This document shows positions 53,595-62,875 of a stretch of 64,000 bases of DNA, piece after piece. Positions within the stretch are counted from its first letter, which is position 1; each line of letters begins with the position of its first letter. The notes beneath the pieces were generated by a model. The model did no database searches. It was not told where the DNA came from and worked only from the letters and a program-made list of their open reading frames with translations. The position numbers and the translations under genes are program-made. This DNA comes from Nostoc sp. NIES-3756 (lineage in GTDB: Bacteria > Cyanobacteriota > Cyanobacteriia > Cyanobacteriales > Nostocaceae), in the NCBI RefSeq assembly GCF_001548375.1, contig NZ_AP017295.1:2886501-2950500 (forward strand), written 5' to 3'.

Positions 53595-54422
53595 ATGTCG
53601 CTAGTCGTGTCAACTGCAAAACACTTTCCTGTTTGGGCTTTTTTCTCGCTCATATCCAACTGCATACTGATGCTGGCGGTCATCCTGCTCATTTGGCAAC
53701 AGCAGAGATTGACCGTCTTTTCTAATGAACCTGCATCAGTTCCAGCCAACCAAGCCCAAACCGCTACCCCAGAGTTAGGCCCCCGTCACCAACTCAATTA
53801 CCAACAGTGGTTAGAGATTCTCAAACAGGAAGCCAACGTTGCTGCCGAAAAACGTCCTCCGAACTTAAGCATATTAGCGGGAGATTCTTTGAGTTTGTGG
53901 TTTCCGGTGGAATTATTACCAGAGGATAGAAATTGGCTCAATCAGGGAATTTCAGGCGAAACCAGCCGTGGGCTATTGCAAAGATTAAGCTTGTTTGACA
54001 AGACTGAGCCAGAGACAATCTTTGTCATGATTGGTATTAATGACTTAATTCGTGGTGTAAATGATGATGTCATTTTAGATAATCAGCGACAGATTCTTCG
54101 TTACCTACGAAAAACTCACCCTAAAACAAAAATTTTCCTCCAGTCGATTTTGCCTCATGGCGGAGAGGAAGCTACTTGGGAAGGACGAGAAAAACTGTTA
54201 GCAATTCCCAACAGCCGTATTCAGAAATTAAATCAGCAATTACAAAGTATAGCTATTAGACAAGGTGTTAAATACATGGATTTATACCCCTTGTTTATCA
54301 GCCAAAAAGGCAATATTCGCCAAGAATTTACCAGCGATGGCTTACACCTCAGCCCCGCAGGTTACGTAGTTTGGCGTACTGCGTTGCAAGTTTATCAGCA
54401 GGAAGCAGGGAGTGGAAAGTAG
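53595..54422 (+). CDS. SGNH/GDSL-type hydrolase, membrane-anchored
   Basis: The 275-residue protein has one N-terminal TM helix (about 12-34) and a periplasmic SGNH domain. The blocks are AGDSLS with Ser98, the Gly in GISGETSRG, GIND with Asn149, and DGLHLSPAGY with the Asp-His pair near residue 249. It should be an esterase, lipase or acyl hydrolase acting at the cell surface. The start codon follows a heptamer block by about 25 bases and has no strong Shine-Dalgarno. Confidence 0.87.
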   Translation: MSLVVSTAKHFPVWAFFSLISNCILMLAVILLIWQQQRLTVFSNEPASVPANQAQTATPELGPRHQLNYQQWLEILKQEANVAAEKRPPNLSILAGDSLSLWFPVELLPEDRNWLNQGISGETSRGLLQRLSLFDKTEPETIFVMIGINDLIRGVNDDVILDNQRQILRYLRKTHPKTKIFLQSILPHGGEEATWEGREKLLAIPNSRIQKLNQQLQSIAIRQGVKYMDLYPLFISQKGNIRQEFTSDGLHLSPAGYVVWRTALQVYQQEAGSGK

Positions 54423-54520
54423 AGGAGATGGAGAAGAAGGGGGAGTGGGGGGAGATGGGGAAGATTTTTTATCCCCCTCATCCTCCTCATCTCCCTCATC
54501 TTCCCAAATGTCCTCATAGC
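54420..54520. repeat. Purine-rich tract followed by pyrimidine-rich tract
   Basis: A run of GGAGATGG-type units (54420-54468) is followed by CCTCATC-type units (54474-54510). Parts pair as an inverted repeat, for example TGGGGAAGAT with ATCTTCCCA. It may act as a terminator of the SGNH gene, and it resembles the repeats at 44060 and 48790. Confidence 0.55.
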
Positions 54521-54560
54521 GCGAGAGAATCAAAAGGAGAAGATATTAACAAATACAACA

Positions 54561-55769
54561 ATGGATACAAAAACTTTTAAGCGCAACTTACAACATTCGG
54601 AAAATTACAACCGTAAAGGCTTTGGACATCAGGCGGAAGTAGCTAGCCAATTGCAGTCTGAGTATCAGAGTAGCTTAATTCAGGAAATACGCGATCGCAA
54701 CTATACTCTGCAAAGGGGTAATGTCACTATCCGCCTTGCTCAAGCCTTTGGTTTTTGCTGGGGTGTGGAACGTGCCGTGGCGATGGCGTATGAGACTCGC
54801 AAGCATTTTCCTACAGAACGCATTTGGATTACCAATGAAATTATTCATAATCCCTCTGTAAACCAACGTATGCAGGAAATGCAGGTACAATTCGTACCTG
54901 TTGAAGCTGGGAAAAAAGACTTTTCTGTCGTTGATAATAATGATGTGGTAATTCTCCCTGCCTTTGGTGCTAGCGTCCAAGAAATGCAGCTATTGAGTGA
55001 TAAAGGCTGCAAAATTGTTGATACTACTTGTCCTTGGGTATCAAAAGTTTGGAATACAGTAGAAAAGCATAAAAAAGGTGACTATACTTCCATCATTCAT
55101 GGTAAATATAAGCATGAAGAAACTGTTGCCACTAGTTCCTTTGCTGGCAAATATTTAATTGTCTTAAACTTAAAAGAAGCCCAATATGTGGCTGATTATA
55201 TTCTACATGGTGGTGACAGAGAAGAATTTCAGCAAAAATTTGCTAAAGCTTGTTCAGCAGGATTTGACCCTGATACAGATTTAGAAAGAGTTGGTATTGC
55301 TAACCAAACAACCATGCTCAAAGGTGAAACTGAGCAAATTGGTAAACTATTTGAACATACCATGCTACAAAAGTATGGGCCAGTAGAATTAAATCAGCAT
55401 TTTCAAAGTTTTAATACCATCTGTGACGCTACTCAAGAACGTCAGGATGCAATGTTGGAGTTAGTGCAAGAAAATGTTGATTTAATGATAGTTATTGGTG
55501 GTTTTAATTCATCTAATACTACTCAATTACAGCAAATTGCCCAAGAACGTGGGTTGCCTTCTTACCATATCGATAGTGTTGAGAGAATTAAGTCAAGAAG
55601 TGCCATTGAACATAGGCAATTGAATGGTGAGTTAGTAACTACAGAAAACTGGCTCCCAGCAGGAGAAATTGTTGTAGGTGTTACTTCCGGTGCTTCTACA
55701 CCAGATAAGGTAGTAGAGGATGTGATTGAAAAAATCTTTGCTTTGAAAGCAACAGCACCAGTAGTTTAA
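54561..55769 (+). CDS. ispH: 4-hydroxy-3-methylbut-2-enyl diphosphate reductase
   Basis: The 402-residue protein is an IspH/LytB of the cyanobacterial/plastid type. The three cluster-binding Cys are C66 ([10 protein letters not shown]), C157 (TTCPWV) and C288 (ICDATQERQ). The N-terminal 50 residues and the insert with [14 protein letters not shown] text explain the length over the E. coli protein (about 316). It makes IPP and DMAPP, the last step of the MEP pathway, and takes electrons from ferredoxin in cyanobacteria. It is a single gene. Confidence 0.95.
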   Translation: MDTKTFKRNLQHSENYNRKGFGHQAEVASQLQSEYQSSLIQEIRDRNYTLQRGNVTIRLAQAFGFCWGVERAVAMAYETRKHFPTERIWITNEIIHNPSVNQRMQEMQVQFVPVEAGKKDFSVVDNNDVVILPAFGASVQEMQLLSDKGCKIVDTTCPWVSKVWNTVEKHKKGDYTSIIHGKYKHEETVATSSFAGKYLIVLNLKEAQYVADYILHGGDREEFQQKFAKACSAGFDPDTDLERVGIANQTTMLKGETEQIGKLFEHTMLQKYGPVELNQHFQSFNTICDATQERQDAMLELVQENVDLMIVIGGFNSSNTTQLQQIAQERGLPSYHIDSVERIKSRSAIEHRQLNGELVTTENWLPAGEIVVGVTSGASTPDKVVEDVIEKIFALKATAPVV

Positions 55770-55887
55770 ACGCTGATAAATCAGGAAGAAACTTTAAGGG
55801 TGGATATTTTATCTGCCCGTCAAATCGTTAGCTGATTAAAAAAGTTAGGATTTAAAAAATAGATTTCTACTTTTTCTCTGTGACTCA

Positions 55888-55930
55888 GTGTCTCTGTGGT
55901 TAAAAATCATTTATTCAACCACAGAGGCAC
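55888..55930. repeat. Inverted repeat with CTCTGTGGTT arms
   Basis: CTCTGTGGTT and AACCACAGAG form a ten-base perfect stem around about 15 bases of AT-rich loop, between ispH and the EVE-domain gene. The CTCTGTGGTT wording is common in cyanobacterial intergenic DNA, so it is an interspersed element that may also serve as a terminator. Confidence 0.6.
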
Positions 55931-56037
55931 AAAGGCACAGAAATTATAAAGATATTTTTTGTTCACCTTTACAGGCATAATATTAAATAATCTAAGTATA
56001 TTTTCTAAATTAAATAGAATATTCAAATTAAACTATT

Positions 56038-56493
56038 ATGAATTATTGGTTAATGAAGTCAGAACCAGAAGTTTATGGCATTACTCATCTACAAAAAGAT
56101 AGCCAAACTATTTGGGATGGTGTGCGTAATTATCAAGCTCGGAACTTTTTGCGGCAAATGCAACCAGGAGACTTAGCTTTTTTATATCATTCTAATACAA
56201 ACCTACCGGGTATTGTTGGGTTAATGTGTGTAGTTAAAACAGATATTGTTGACCCTACCCAGTTTGATTCCAATAGTGAATATTATGATCCAAAATCAAC
56301 ACCAGAAAATCCACGTTGGCAAACCGTCTTAGTGGAATTTGTCAAGAGTTTTTCACAGCCTATATCATTAACAAGTTTAAAAGAAAAATTTAGTGCAGAT
56401 GAGTTGTTGGTAGTGAAACAAGGAAATAGATTATCTGTTATGCCTGTTGCTGATGTAGTAGCTCAGAAAATTTTAGCAATGACAGGTAGTTAA
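56038..56493 (+). CDS. EVE domain-containing protein
   Basis: The 151-residue protein is a single EVE (PUA-like) domain: MNYWLMKSEPEVYGITHL at the start, WDGVRNYQARNFLRQMQPGDLAFLYHSN and NPRWQTVLVEFVKSF in the middle. EVE domains bind modified bases in nucleic acids and are often linked with RNA metabolism or, in other contexts, restriction of modified DNA. This stand-alone form is widespread in bacteria. The next gene is on the opposite strand. Confidence 0.9.
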   Translation: MNYWLMKSEPEVYGITHLQKDSQTIWDGVRNYQARNFLRQMQPGDLAFLYHSNTNLPGIVGLMCVVKTDIVDPTQFDSNSEYYDPKSTPENPRWQTVLVEFVKSFSQPISLTSLKEKFSADELLVVKQGNRLSVMPVADVVAQKILAMTGS

Positions 56494-56498
56494 TGAAA

Positions 56499-57752
56499 TT
56501 ATTTACGAGTAGCGGTATATATAGATTGAGACTCATCAGTAAATACTATTAGTAAAGCTATAGTTTTCCCATCAAAACTCTGTTTATTTTGTAGTGCAGC
56601 TGATCGCACTATTTTGCCATTAATTTTATCGCCTTTAGCTAAAACCTTGATTAATTTGCCATTCCAATAAGCATAAGTACCATACTGATCATTCGTACCA
56701 GAAGCATTAAAAACCAAATTAGCTCCACTCATAGAGAAGTTGACAAAACTTTGAAAAGTACCACTTCCTCCAGGAAGGCGTTGAGTAGTATTAACTACTT
56801 TTTTGACACTACCACGGTTATAAATATAAATTTGATAGGCGAGTAATGGCTGCTGAGTAATAGCATAAGTTGACTCAAATATGACATTTGTGCCACTGAG
56901 ATTTAAAGAACCTGGATTAGCATTTAATTTGAGTAGCATCGGTAGGGTTTGCAGGCGATTATTAGAGTAAAGATAATACTTGCCTGTTTCCCCCATCCCC
57001 ACAAAAAGTATGTTTGTACCACTGGAACGGAGACCTTGAAACAGGTTGGTACTAAACATATGAGGCAGCGACTTTTTAGCTGAACCCCGCAAGTTAATTA
57101 TTGGTCGTATAGAAGTGCCATTGTGAAGATAAACCCCTGTAAATAAGGTAGTCGTATTTCGTGGTGCATTTCCTAAAACACCAACATTAGACCCTACAAA
57201 GGCAACGCTGTTACCAACAATTACGGGTTCACCAACGTCTTCAAAACGCCCATCACCAGGAACAGGGGTTTTGCGGTCTACTAAGCGTTGCAATTTGCCA
57301 TTGCGGTAAATGTACAACCCACTTTCTACGTTAGGGTCAGCTAAAGGACGGCCATCTTTACCTTGAAATACTATGGTTTGTTGGTTAATTGCTGGGACTG
57401 TTGCAGAAACATAACGAAATCGACTACGACCTCCAGGGATGGCAGTATTACGGTCAACCACTCGCTTAAGGGTGTTGTTAGTAAATAGATAAATTCCCTC
57501 TTGTTCCTTTCCTCGACCGACAAAGGCTACATTACCTCCGCTAATAATTGGTGCTTCAAATTTAGTAAAACTGCCTTTGCCATTGGGAATTGGAGTCCGG
57601 CTATGGGCGATGGGACGGAAGGTGAAGCCGTTAAGGTTGATGGTTTGCGGTACAGTCGATGGATAACTAGGAGTAACCACCAGAATAACACCGCAGGCGA
57701 TCGCAATTGATAAAATTGTTGGCTGGAGTTTATTTAGTTTTATTGTCTGCAT
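56499..57752 (-). CDS. Secreted repeat protein with DUF7453-like repeats
   Basis: The 417-residue protein has a signal or anchor segment (ILSIAIACGVILVVTPS, about 14-30). It has about six imperfect repeats of some 55-60 residues with wording like TPIPNGKGSFTKF...SGGNVAFVGRG...GIYLFTNNTLKRVVDR, which suggests a beta-propeller. Such proteins are known in cyanobacteria without a defined function. It converges with the EVE-domain gene six bases away. Confidence 0.7.
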   Translation of the reverse strand: MQTIKLNKLQPTILSIAIACGVILVVTPSYPSTVPQTINLNGFTFRPIAHSRTPIPNGKGSFTKFEAPIISGGNVAFVGRGKEQEGIYLFTNNTLKRVVDRNTAIPGGRSRFRYVSATVPAINQQTIVFQGKDGRPLADPNVESGLYIYRNGKLQRLVDRKTPVPGDGRFEDVGEPVIVGNSVAFVGSNVGVLGNAPRNTTTLFTGVYLHNGTSIRPIINLRGSAKKSLPHMFSTNLFQGLRSSGTNILFVGMGETGKYYLYSNNRLQTLPMLLKLNANPGSLNLSGTNVIFESTYAITQQPLLAYQIYIYNRGSVKKVVNTTQRLPGGSGTFQSFVNFSMSGANLVFNASGTNDQYGTYAYWNGKLIKVLAKGDKINGKIVRSAALQNKQSFDGKTIALLIVFTDESQSIYTATRK

Positions 57753-58156
57753 AGAGTAAATATACGTAACCTTTTTAATTAAAAATAACTAATACTTTGC
57801 CTTGACATTTGACTTCTATTTTGGCTGCTTTGTTCTTGAATGTCATCGCTTCATCAATAGCAAGTCATACCTTTCCCTAGCCGCTAATTTCTCAACCTAC
57901 TTTGGTTAAAACATAGCTAGTGTGAATACAGAACAATTCTAATTTTTGCTTTGACTTACAATTCATAAATGATAAATATCTGTATTTCCACAGAAAATTT
58001 AATTTGCGATCGCTCTTTAGATGTACTGTTTACTTTTAATAAAGATAATGGAGAATAAAGATATAAACGACTCATCAAATTATTAACCAGGGAATAGCCA
58101 TCTACCTTAATTTCTCTCCTGTTTTTGTATTTAGTTTCCTATGGAGAATGGATTAG
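57753..58156. other. Divergent promoter region, repeat protein / M4 protease
   Basis: The 404-base gap holds one HIP1 site near 58006 and AT-rich DNA; no gene was recognised. GGAGAATGG lies just before the M4 protease ATG. No operator stands out. Confidence 0.4.
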
Positions 58157-59239
58157 ATGGCTAGAAAGAAAAAGAAATCATCTAGATTAAATTGTCATCA
58201 TTTACTTAATACTAGATGTCCTATTTGCTGTGTTATTCCACCGCATATATTAGAAAATATTGCTCTGAATGGTACAGAAACACAAAAGAATTGGGCTTTT
58301 CAAACATTGAATGTTTCGGCACAATTGCGCGGACGAAGAACTGTTGTGGGTAATATCTTTTTTGCCCCTTCTCCCGGTGAAAAGCGTCGTACTGTTTATG
58401 ATGCTAGAAACACTGAACAATTACCAGGAGTTATTGCGCGTATTGAAGGTGATCCTGCTAGTAATGATGTAGCAGTCAATGAGGCTTATGATGGTGCAGG
58501 TGCTACTTATGACTTGTTTTACGAAATATTTGAACGCAATTCCATTGACGACAAAGGACTACGTTTAGACTCTACCGTTCACTTTGGCGTGAAGTACGAA
58601 AACGCTTTTTGGAATGGGGATCAAATGGTTTATGGTGATGGCGATGGTGAATTATTTGATCGCTTTACCAAGTCAATTGATGTGATTGCCCATGAATTAA
58701 CTCATGGTGTCACACAGTATGAAGCTGGTTTAATTTATTATGGCGAACCAGGGGCTTTAAACGAATCTTTTTCTGATGTCTTTGGTGCATTAGTTAAACA
58801 AAGGGTGAAAAATCAGACGGTGGAAGAAGCGGACTGGTTAATTGGTAGTGAACTATTAATGCCTAAAGTCAAAGGTATCGCTGTTCGTTCCATGAAAGCA
58901 CCGGGAACAGCTTATGATGACCCAGTTATGGGCAAAGACCCCCAACCAGGTCATGTCAAAGACCAATACACAGGTTGGGCGGATAATGGCGGAGTACATA
59001 TCAATTCAGGCATTCCCAACCGTGCTTTTTATCTAGCAGCAATGGAGATTGGCGGCTACGCTTGGGAAAAAGCTGGTAAAATTTGGTACATTGCACTGCG
59101 CGATCGCTTGCGTGCTAAAGCTGATTTCCAAAAAGCAGCTGATGTCACTACACAAGTTGCTAGCGAACTCTACGGTGACGGTAGTTTAGAACATAAAGCA
59201 GTGAAGAATGCTTGGAAACAAGTAGGGGTTAATTCGTAA
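58157..59239 (+). CDS. M4 family metalloprotease, protealysin-like
   Basis: The 360-residue protein has no signal peptide. A short propeptide (about 1-55) carries CPICCVIPPHILENIA, the protealysin-type precursor motif. The catalytic domain has the zinc motif HELTH (179-183) with Glu180, and the third zinc ligand Glu203 in LNESFSD. The catalytic His region GQVKDQYTGWADNGGVHINSGIPN-like text is present near residue 270. Protealysins are cytoplasmic or leak out and can act on actin or phage/host proteins. A small emfourin-like gene follows by about 200 bases. Confidence 0.9.
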   Translation: MARKKKKSSRLNCHHLLNTRCPICCVIPPHILENIALNGTETQKNWAFQTLNVSAQLRGRRTVVGNIFFAPSPGEKRRTVYDARNTEQLPGVIARIEGDPASNDVAVNEAYDGAGATYDLFYEIFERNSIDDKGLRLDSTVHFGVKYENAFWNGDQMVYGDGDGELFDRFTKSIDVIAHELTHGVTQYEAGLIYYGEPGALNESFSDVFGALVKQRVKNQTVEEADWLIGSELLMPKVKGIAVRSMKAPGTAYDDPVMGKDPQPGHVKDQYTGWADNGGVHINSGIPNRAFYLAAMEIGGYAWEKAGKIWYIALRDRLRAKADFQKAADVTTQVASELYGDGSLEHKAVKNAWKQVGVNS

Positions 59240-59440
59240 TACCCTTCGGGATGGCTTGCGCCTACGTAATTTGTAATTCGTAATTCGTAATTAAAGGTTT
59301 CTACTACGAATTACGAACTTATTATTGGTTATCAGTTAACAAAGTCACCCTTCAATATAAGTCAAAACTCTTTCCCTACTCCCCACTCCCCATTATTGTT
59401 AAACTGGAAGGTGAAAATCTTATCTTCCAGGCTGAGTTAA
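59240..59440. repeat. Interspersed element and AATTCGT repeats
   Basis: An element with a CCCTTCGGG hairpin and GGCTTGCGCCTACG (about 59242-59268) is followed by AATTCGT heptamers. It separates the M4 protease gene from the emfourin-like gene. Confidence 0.65.
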
Positions 59441-59737
59441 ATGCGGGTATTTTTAGAACGCACAGGCGGCTTTGCTGGGATTAGTAAAAGCATTGATGTA
59501 GACACAAATCAACTGTCTCAGCAGGAAGCTGAGGAACTATCACGGCTGGTAGCAGCAGCTGATTTATTTCGCCTACCTGCACAGATGATTTCTTCTCATC
59601 CTCAAATAGACCGCTTTCAGTATCAAATAACCATAGAAGATAATGGTCAACGGCATACGGTAACTGCTAACGAAGCAGCATTACCTAATAGTTTAAAAAC
59701 ACTAGTTGAGTGGCTAAATCAAGCACCATCTTCATAA
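59441..59737 (+). CDS. Emfourin-like M4 protease inhibitor
   Basis: The 98-residue protein starts MRVFLERTGGFAGISKSIDVD, which matches the start of emfourin, the proteinaceous inhibitor of protealysin (RSGGFAGI wording). Then a helix LSQQEAEELSRLVAAADLFRLP and a two-strand segment FQYQITIEDNGQRHTVTANEA follow. It sits just downstream of the M4 protease gene, as in known protealysin-emfourin pairs. It should bind and block the protease in the cell. The stop overlaps the end of the BtuF-like gene by six bases. Confidence 0.82.
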   Translation: MRVFLERTGGFAGISKSIDVDTNQLSQQEAEELSRLVAAADLFRLPAQMISSHPQIDRFQYQITIEDNGQRHTVTANEAALPNSLKTLVEWLNQAPSS

Positions 59738-60658
59738 AAGTTCCCAAGCCTTACCTTTATACCCATAATCAAAAATTTCTGGATGCAAAATTTCCGACAA
59801 AATTTCTAAAGAATCTACAAGTCTTGGACCTGGACGGTTGAAGTAGGAATTACCATCAGTAATGTAAACTCTACCTGTTTGGGTTGCATGGAGTTTCTGC
59901 CATTGTGGGTTTTGGGTGAATAATTGGGCTTCTTGGCGAGTACGATGTAAGTCAAAGCCACAAGGCATAAAAATTATGATATCTGGATTACTTACTACCA
60001 GATTTTCCCATTTCAAATGGGGTGAAGGCTGACCTGTAACGGAAAATAGTGTTTGTCCTCCTGCTAAGTTGACTAATTCAGGAATCCAATTGGCTGCGGC
60101 CATGAGAGGATCTGTCCACTCGATACAAGCTACACTGGGTACTTCTTCTAGAGAAAGTCCTTGGATTTTTTGTTGACAAATTTTGACACGCGCTTCTAAA
60201 TTTTCTAGTACTTTTACTGAATCAACCCCAAACGCATTAGCGACACGCTCAATATCATGCCACACATCCTCAAGCACATTGGGTTGTAAGGAAATGATTT
60301 GGGGGGAACTGTGGGTAAGTTCTGCAACTGCTTTTTCGACATCTTTGAGGCTGACTGCACAGACATCACACTGGTCTTGCGTCACAATATGGGTAGGTTG
60401 TAACTTTTCTAAAACATCTGTCTTGATTTGGTAAATACTCAGCGCAGATTGCAGTATGTTATTTACCTCATGATGAATATCACTGCTAGGCGCGTTACTA
60501 TCCAACCTTGCTTGGGTACAAATAGGGCGATTTTGAATCTCTGGGGGATAGTCACATTCATGCGATCGCCCAACAATAGCATCACTCAATCCCAAGTTTG
60601 CTAAAATCTCAGTGGCACTAGGAATTAAAGATACAATTCTTACATTACCATTTTCCAT
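59732..60658 (-). CDS. BtuF-like cobalamin/metal-binding protein
   Basis: The 308-residue protein has the cobalamin-type periplasmic binding protein fold: RIVSLIPSATEILANLGLSDAIVGRSHECDYPPEI (1-42), a KLQPTHIVTQDQCDVCAV segment, the long central helix DVWHDIERVANAFGVDSVKVLENLEARV, and YFNRPGPRLVDSLEILSEILHPE at the end. No signal peptide is seen, so a cytosolic role or atypical export is possible. It overlaps the emfourin-like gene by six bases (tail to tail). The ligand is likely a corrinoid or iron chelate. Confidence 0.8.
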   Translation of the reverse strand: MENGNVRIVSLIPSATEILANLGLSDAIVGRSHECDYPPEIQNRPICTQARLDSNAPSSDIHHEVNNILQSALSIYQIKTDVLEKLQPTHIVTQDQCDVCAVSLKDVEKAVAELTHSSPQIISLQPNVLEDVWHDIERVANAFGVDSVKVLENLEARVKICQQKIQGLSLEEVPSVACIEWTDPLMAAANWIPELVNLAGGQTLFSVTGQPSPHLKWENLVVSNPDIIIFMPCGFDLHRTRQEAQLFTQNPQWQKLHATQTGRVYITDGNSYFNRPGPRLVDSLEILSEILHPEIFDYGYKGKAWELL

Positions 60659-61072
60659 TACACACCTCTACAACAGCAGCTGCGTTCTTCAGTTCATTTT
60701 TACAGACTTCGACTTCTGGGGTATCTTTCCTCAGGTGAGATTATGTTGCAAAAAGCAAAAGACAAAAATTAAACACATATTTGTCTTATTTTTCCTTGTG
60801 ACCTCAGTAATAAATTTGTTTATGTTAAATTTGTTATACTCAGGTTATAAAAACTTTAAATTTATTTTTTCAGTGCGATCGCTTAGTCCAGTTGTGAACA
60901 TTATGCTGAAAGTTAAATAATATTGCGTAGCTTCTGATGCAAAACTGTGTGAATTTTTTATTTTAAATTCATCAATTCAAACAAAAAAAATACTTTCCAG
61001 ATATGTAAAAGTTGCTGGCGTAATTGTAGTAATAAAAACAGTTCTACTCCCTTTGCAGAACTGCAAGGCAAA
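60659..61072. other. Upstream region of the histidine kinase gene
   Basis: The 414-base gap is AT-rich with no gene recognised. In-frame translation just upstream of 61073 reads about 36 sense codons without PAS similarity, so the missing kinase N-terminus is not encoded here intact. A 102-codon frame at 60612-60920 was judged spurious. Confidence 0.45.
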
Positions 61073-62818
61073 GTGATTTCTTTCCAGAGAAAACAAATGC
61101 AGGTGCTAGTGGTTAGAGATATTACAGAAAGCCAGGCAAATAAAGAGGATGTACGTAACACACAAAACGTGCGACGTAAACAAAATCAGGCCCTAGTGCA
61201 ATTGGCAAGGAGCAAAACATTTCAGCAAGAACCTCTTAATGCTGTACTCAAAGAAATTACACAAGCTGCTGCCGAAACACTTTTAGTTGCACGGGTTAGT
61301 GTGTGGTTATATCACCAAGATGCTTCAGCCCTGGAATGTGTAGATTTATATGATGTTAGTCAGCAAGTCCATACTTGTGGGCAGTATCTATTAAAGGTGA
61401 GTTACCCAGTTTACTTCCAAACTTTGGAGGAAGAACGCAGCATTGCTATACACGATGCCATTAACGACAAAAGAACCCGAGAGTTATCTGCTAATTATCT
61501 CTCCGTTTTTGGCATCACATCCTTACTTGATGCTCCGATTTGGGTAGGTGGGCGTTTATTAGGTGTGGTATGTCATGAACATTGTGGTGAATTGCGCCAT
61601 TGGACACCAGAAGAAGAATATTTTGCAGGTTCAATTGCAGATTTTGTTTCCCTAGCCATCGAAGCCAGAGAACGCAATACAGCACAGGAAGCTTTACGTA
61701 AGAGTGAAGCGCAATTCCAAGCGATTTTTGAACTATCCTCTATCGGTATTGGGCTTGTGGATATGCAGGCGCAAATAGTGGATGCTAACCCGGCTTTGTG
61801 TCAAATGTTAGGATACCAACGAGCAGAGTTACGTGGTAAGCATTTCACTGATTACATTTGTCCGCAAAAGGGCGATAGGGAGCGTTATAAACAACTAATT
61901 GCCAAATTTTCTATAGATATCAAACAACTAGGTGAAAAACCACACCTAGACATTGAGAGAGCCTTTTTACATCGAGATGGTAGTTTAATTTGGACGAAGT
62001 TGTCGGTTTCCGTAATTCCCGGTTCTCATGGTGAACCAGAGTATTTTTTAGCAATGATTGATGATATTACTGAACGTAAACAAACAGAAATGAAACTGCT
62101 GACTTCCCAAGCAGCCGCAGAAGCTGGTAGTCGTGCTAAAAGTGAATTTTTAGCTACTATGAGTCATGAACTGCGGACACCTTTGAATGCAATTATGGGC
62201 TTGTCGCAGTTGTTGCAAGTGGAAATAGCTGGTTCGCTCAATGAAAAACAAAAAGAATATGTAGATTGTATATACAGCAGTGGTGAACATCTGCTAGCGC
62301 TGATTAACGATATTTTAGATTTATCAAAGGTAGAAGCAGGTAAAGAAGAATTATTTCTTGCACCGTTGCTAATAGTAGATGTGTGTCATGATGTCTTATC
62401 AATAGTAAGCGATCGCGCCACTTCTAAAGGCTTAAAACTCAATTATGAAATTGATCCACAAGCAAATATTTTTATAGCAGATGAGCGTCGCATTAAGCAG
62501 ATGCTACTGAATTTACTCACCAATGCAATTAAATTCACCCCATCCGGAGAAGTATCTTTAACAGTCAAAAAAATATCTGAAGGCATCAGTTTTACAGTAT
62601 CAGATACAGGAATTGGTATTGACTCCAATCACTTTCAATTCTTATTTGAACCATTTAAACAATTAGATAGTCGGTTAAATCGTCAGTACGAAGGTACAGG
62701 ATTAGGTTTAGCTTTAACAAGTAAATTAGCTCGGTTACACGGTGGCGATGTGACGGTAATATCTACTTTAGGTGTGGGCAGTCAATTTACTTTATTTCTT
62801 CCAGATCAAGAAATTTAG
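61073..62818 (+). CDS. Sensor histidine kinase, GAF-PAS-HisKA-HATPase, N-terminally short
   Basis: The 581-residue protein starts with a segment (MQVLVVRDITESQANKE, 9-25) that looks like the last strand and exit helix of a PAS domain. Next come a GAF domain (about 55-195, VARVSVWLYHQDASALECVDLYD), a PAS domain (about 208-335, ending FLAMIDDITERKQ), HisKA with SHELRTPLN (His near 364) and HATPase_c with NLLTNAIKF, DTGIGI and GTGLGLALTSKL. No TM segment and no receiver domain is seen. GTG 61073 or ATG 61097 may be the start. The half PAS at the front suggests a lost N-terminus. Confidence 0.87.
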   Translation: MISFQRKQMQVLVVRDITESQANKEDVRNTQNVRRKQNQALVQLARSKTFQQEPLNAVLKEITQAAAETLLVARVSVWLYHQDASALECVDLYDVSQQVHTCGQYLLKVSYPVYFQTLEEERSIAIHDAINDKRTRELSANYLSVFGITSLLDAPIWVGGRLLGVVCHEHCGELRHWTPEEEYFAGSIADFVSLAIEARERNTAQEALRKSEAQFQAIFELSSIGIGLVDMQAQIVDANPALCQMLGYQRAELRGKHFTDYICPQKGDRERYKQLIAKFSIDIKQLGEKPHLDIERAFLHRDGSLIWTKLSVSVIPGSHGEPEYFLAMIDDITERKQTEMKLLTSQAAAEAGSRAKSEFLATMSHELRTPLNAIMGLSQLLQVEIAGSLNEKQKEYVDCIYSSGEHLLALINDILDLSKVEAGKEELFLAPLLIVDVCHDVLSIVSDRATSKGLKLNYEIDPQANIFIADERRIKQMLLNLLTNAIKFTPSGEVSLTVKKISEGISFTVSDTGIGIDSNHFQFLFEPFKQLDSRLNRQYEGTGLGLALTSKLARLHGGDVTVISTLGVGSQFTLFLPDQEI

Positions 62819-62820
62819 TA

Positions 62821-62875
62821 CAAGTCAGAGGAGAATAACTATGGACTGTGGACTAATGACTATGGACTAATGACT
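62821..62875. repeat. CTATGGA/CTAATGA heptamers before cobA
   Basis: A short run of CTATGGA, CTGTGGA and CTAATGA heptamers reaches directly up to the cobA-hemD start codon. It is the same family as the 49477 array. Confidence 0.75.

Noticed and set aside
56038..56493. The EVE-domain gene as part of a restriction or defence module
   Set aside because: It stands alone without nuclease or McrBC-like neighbours and looks like the widespread stand-alone form.
60612..60920. A 102-codon frame between the BtuF-like and kinase genes
   Set aside because: It begins inside the BtuF-like gene on the other strand and has only AT-driven hydrophobic text without family features.
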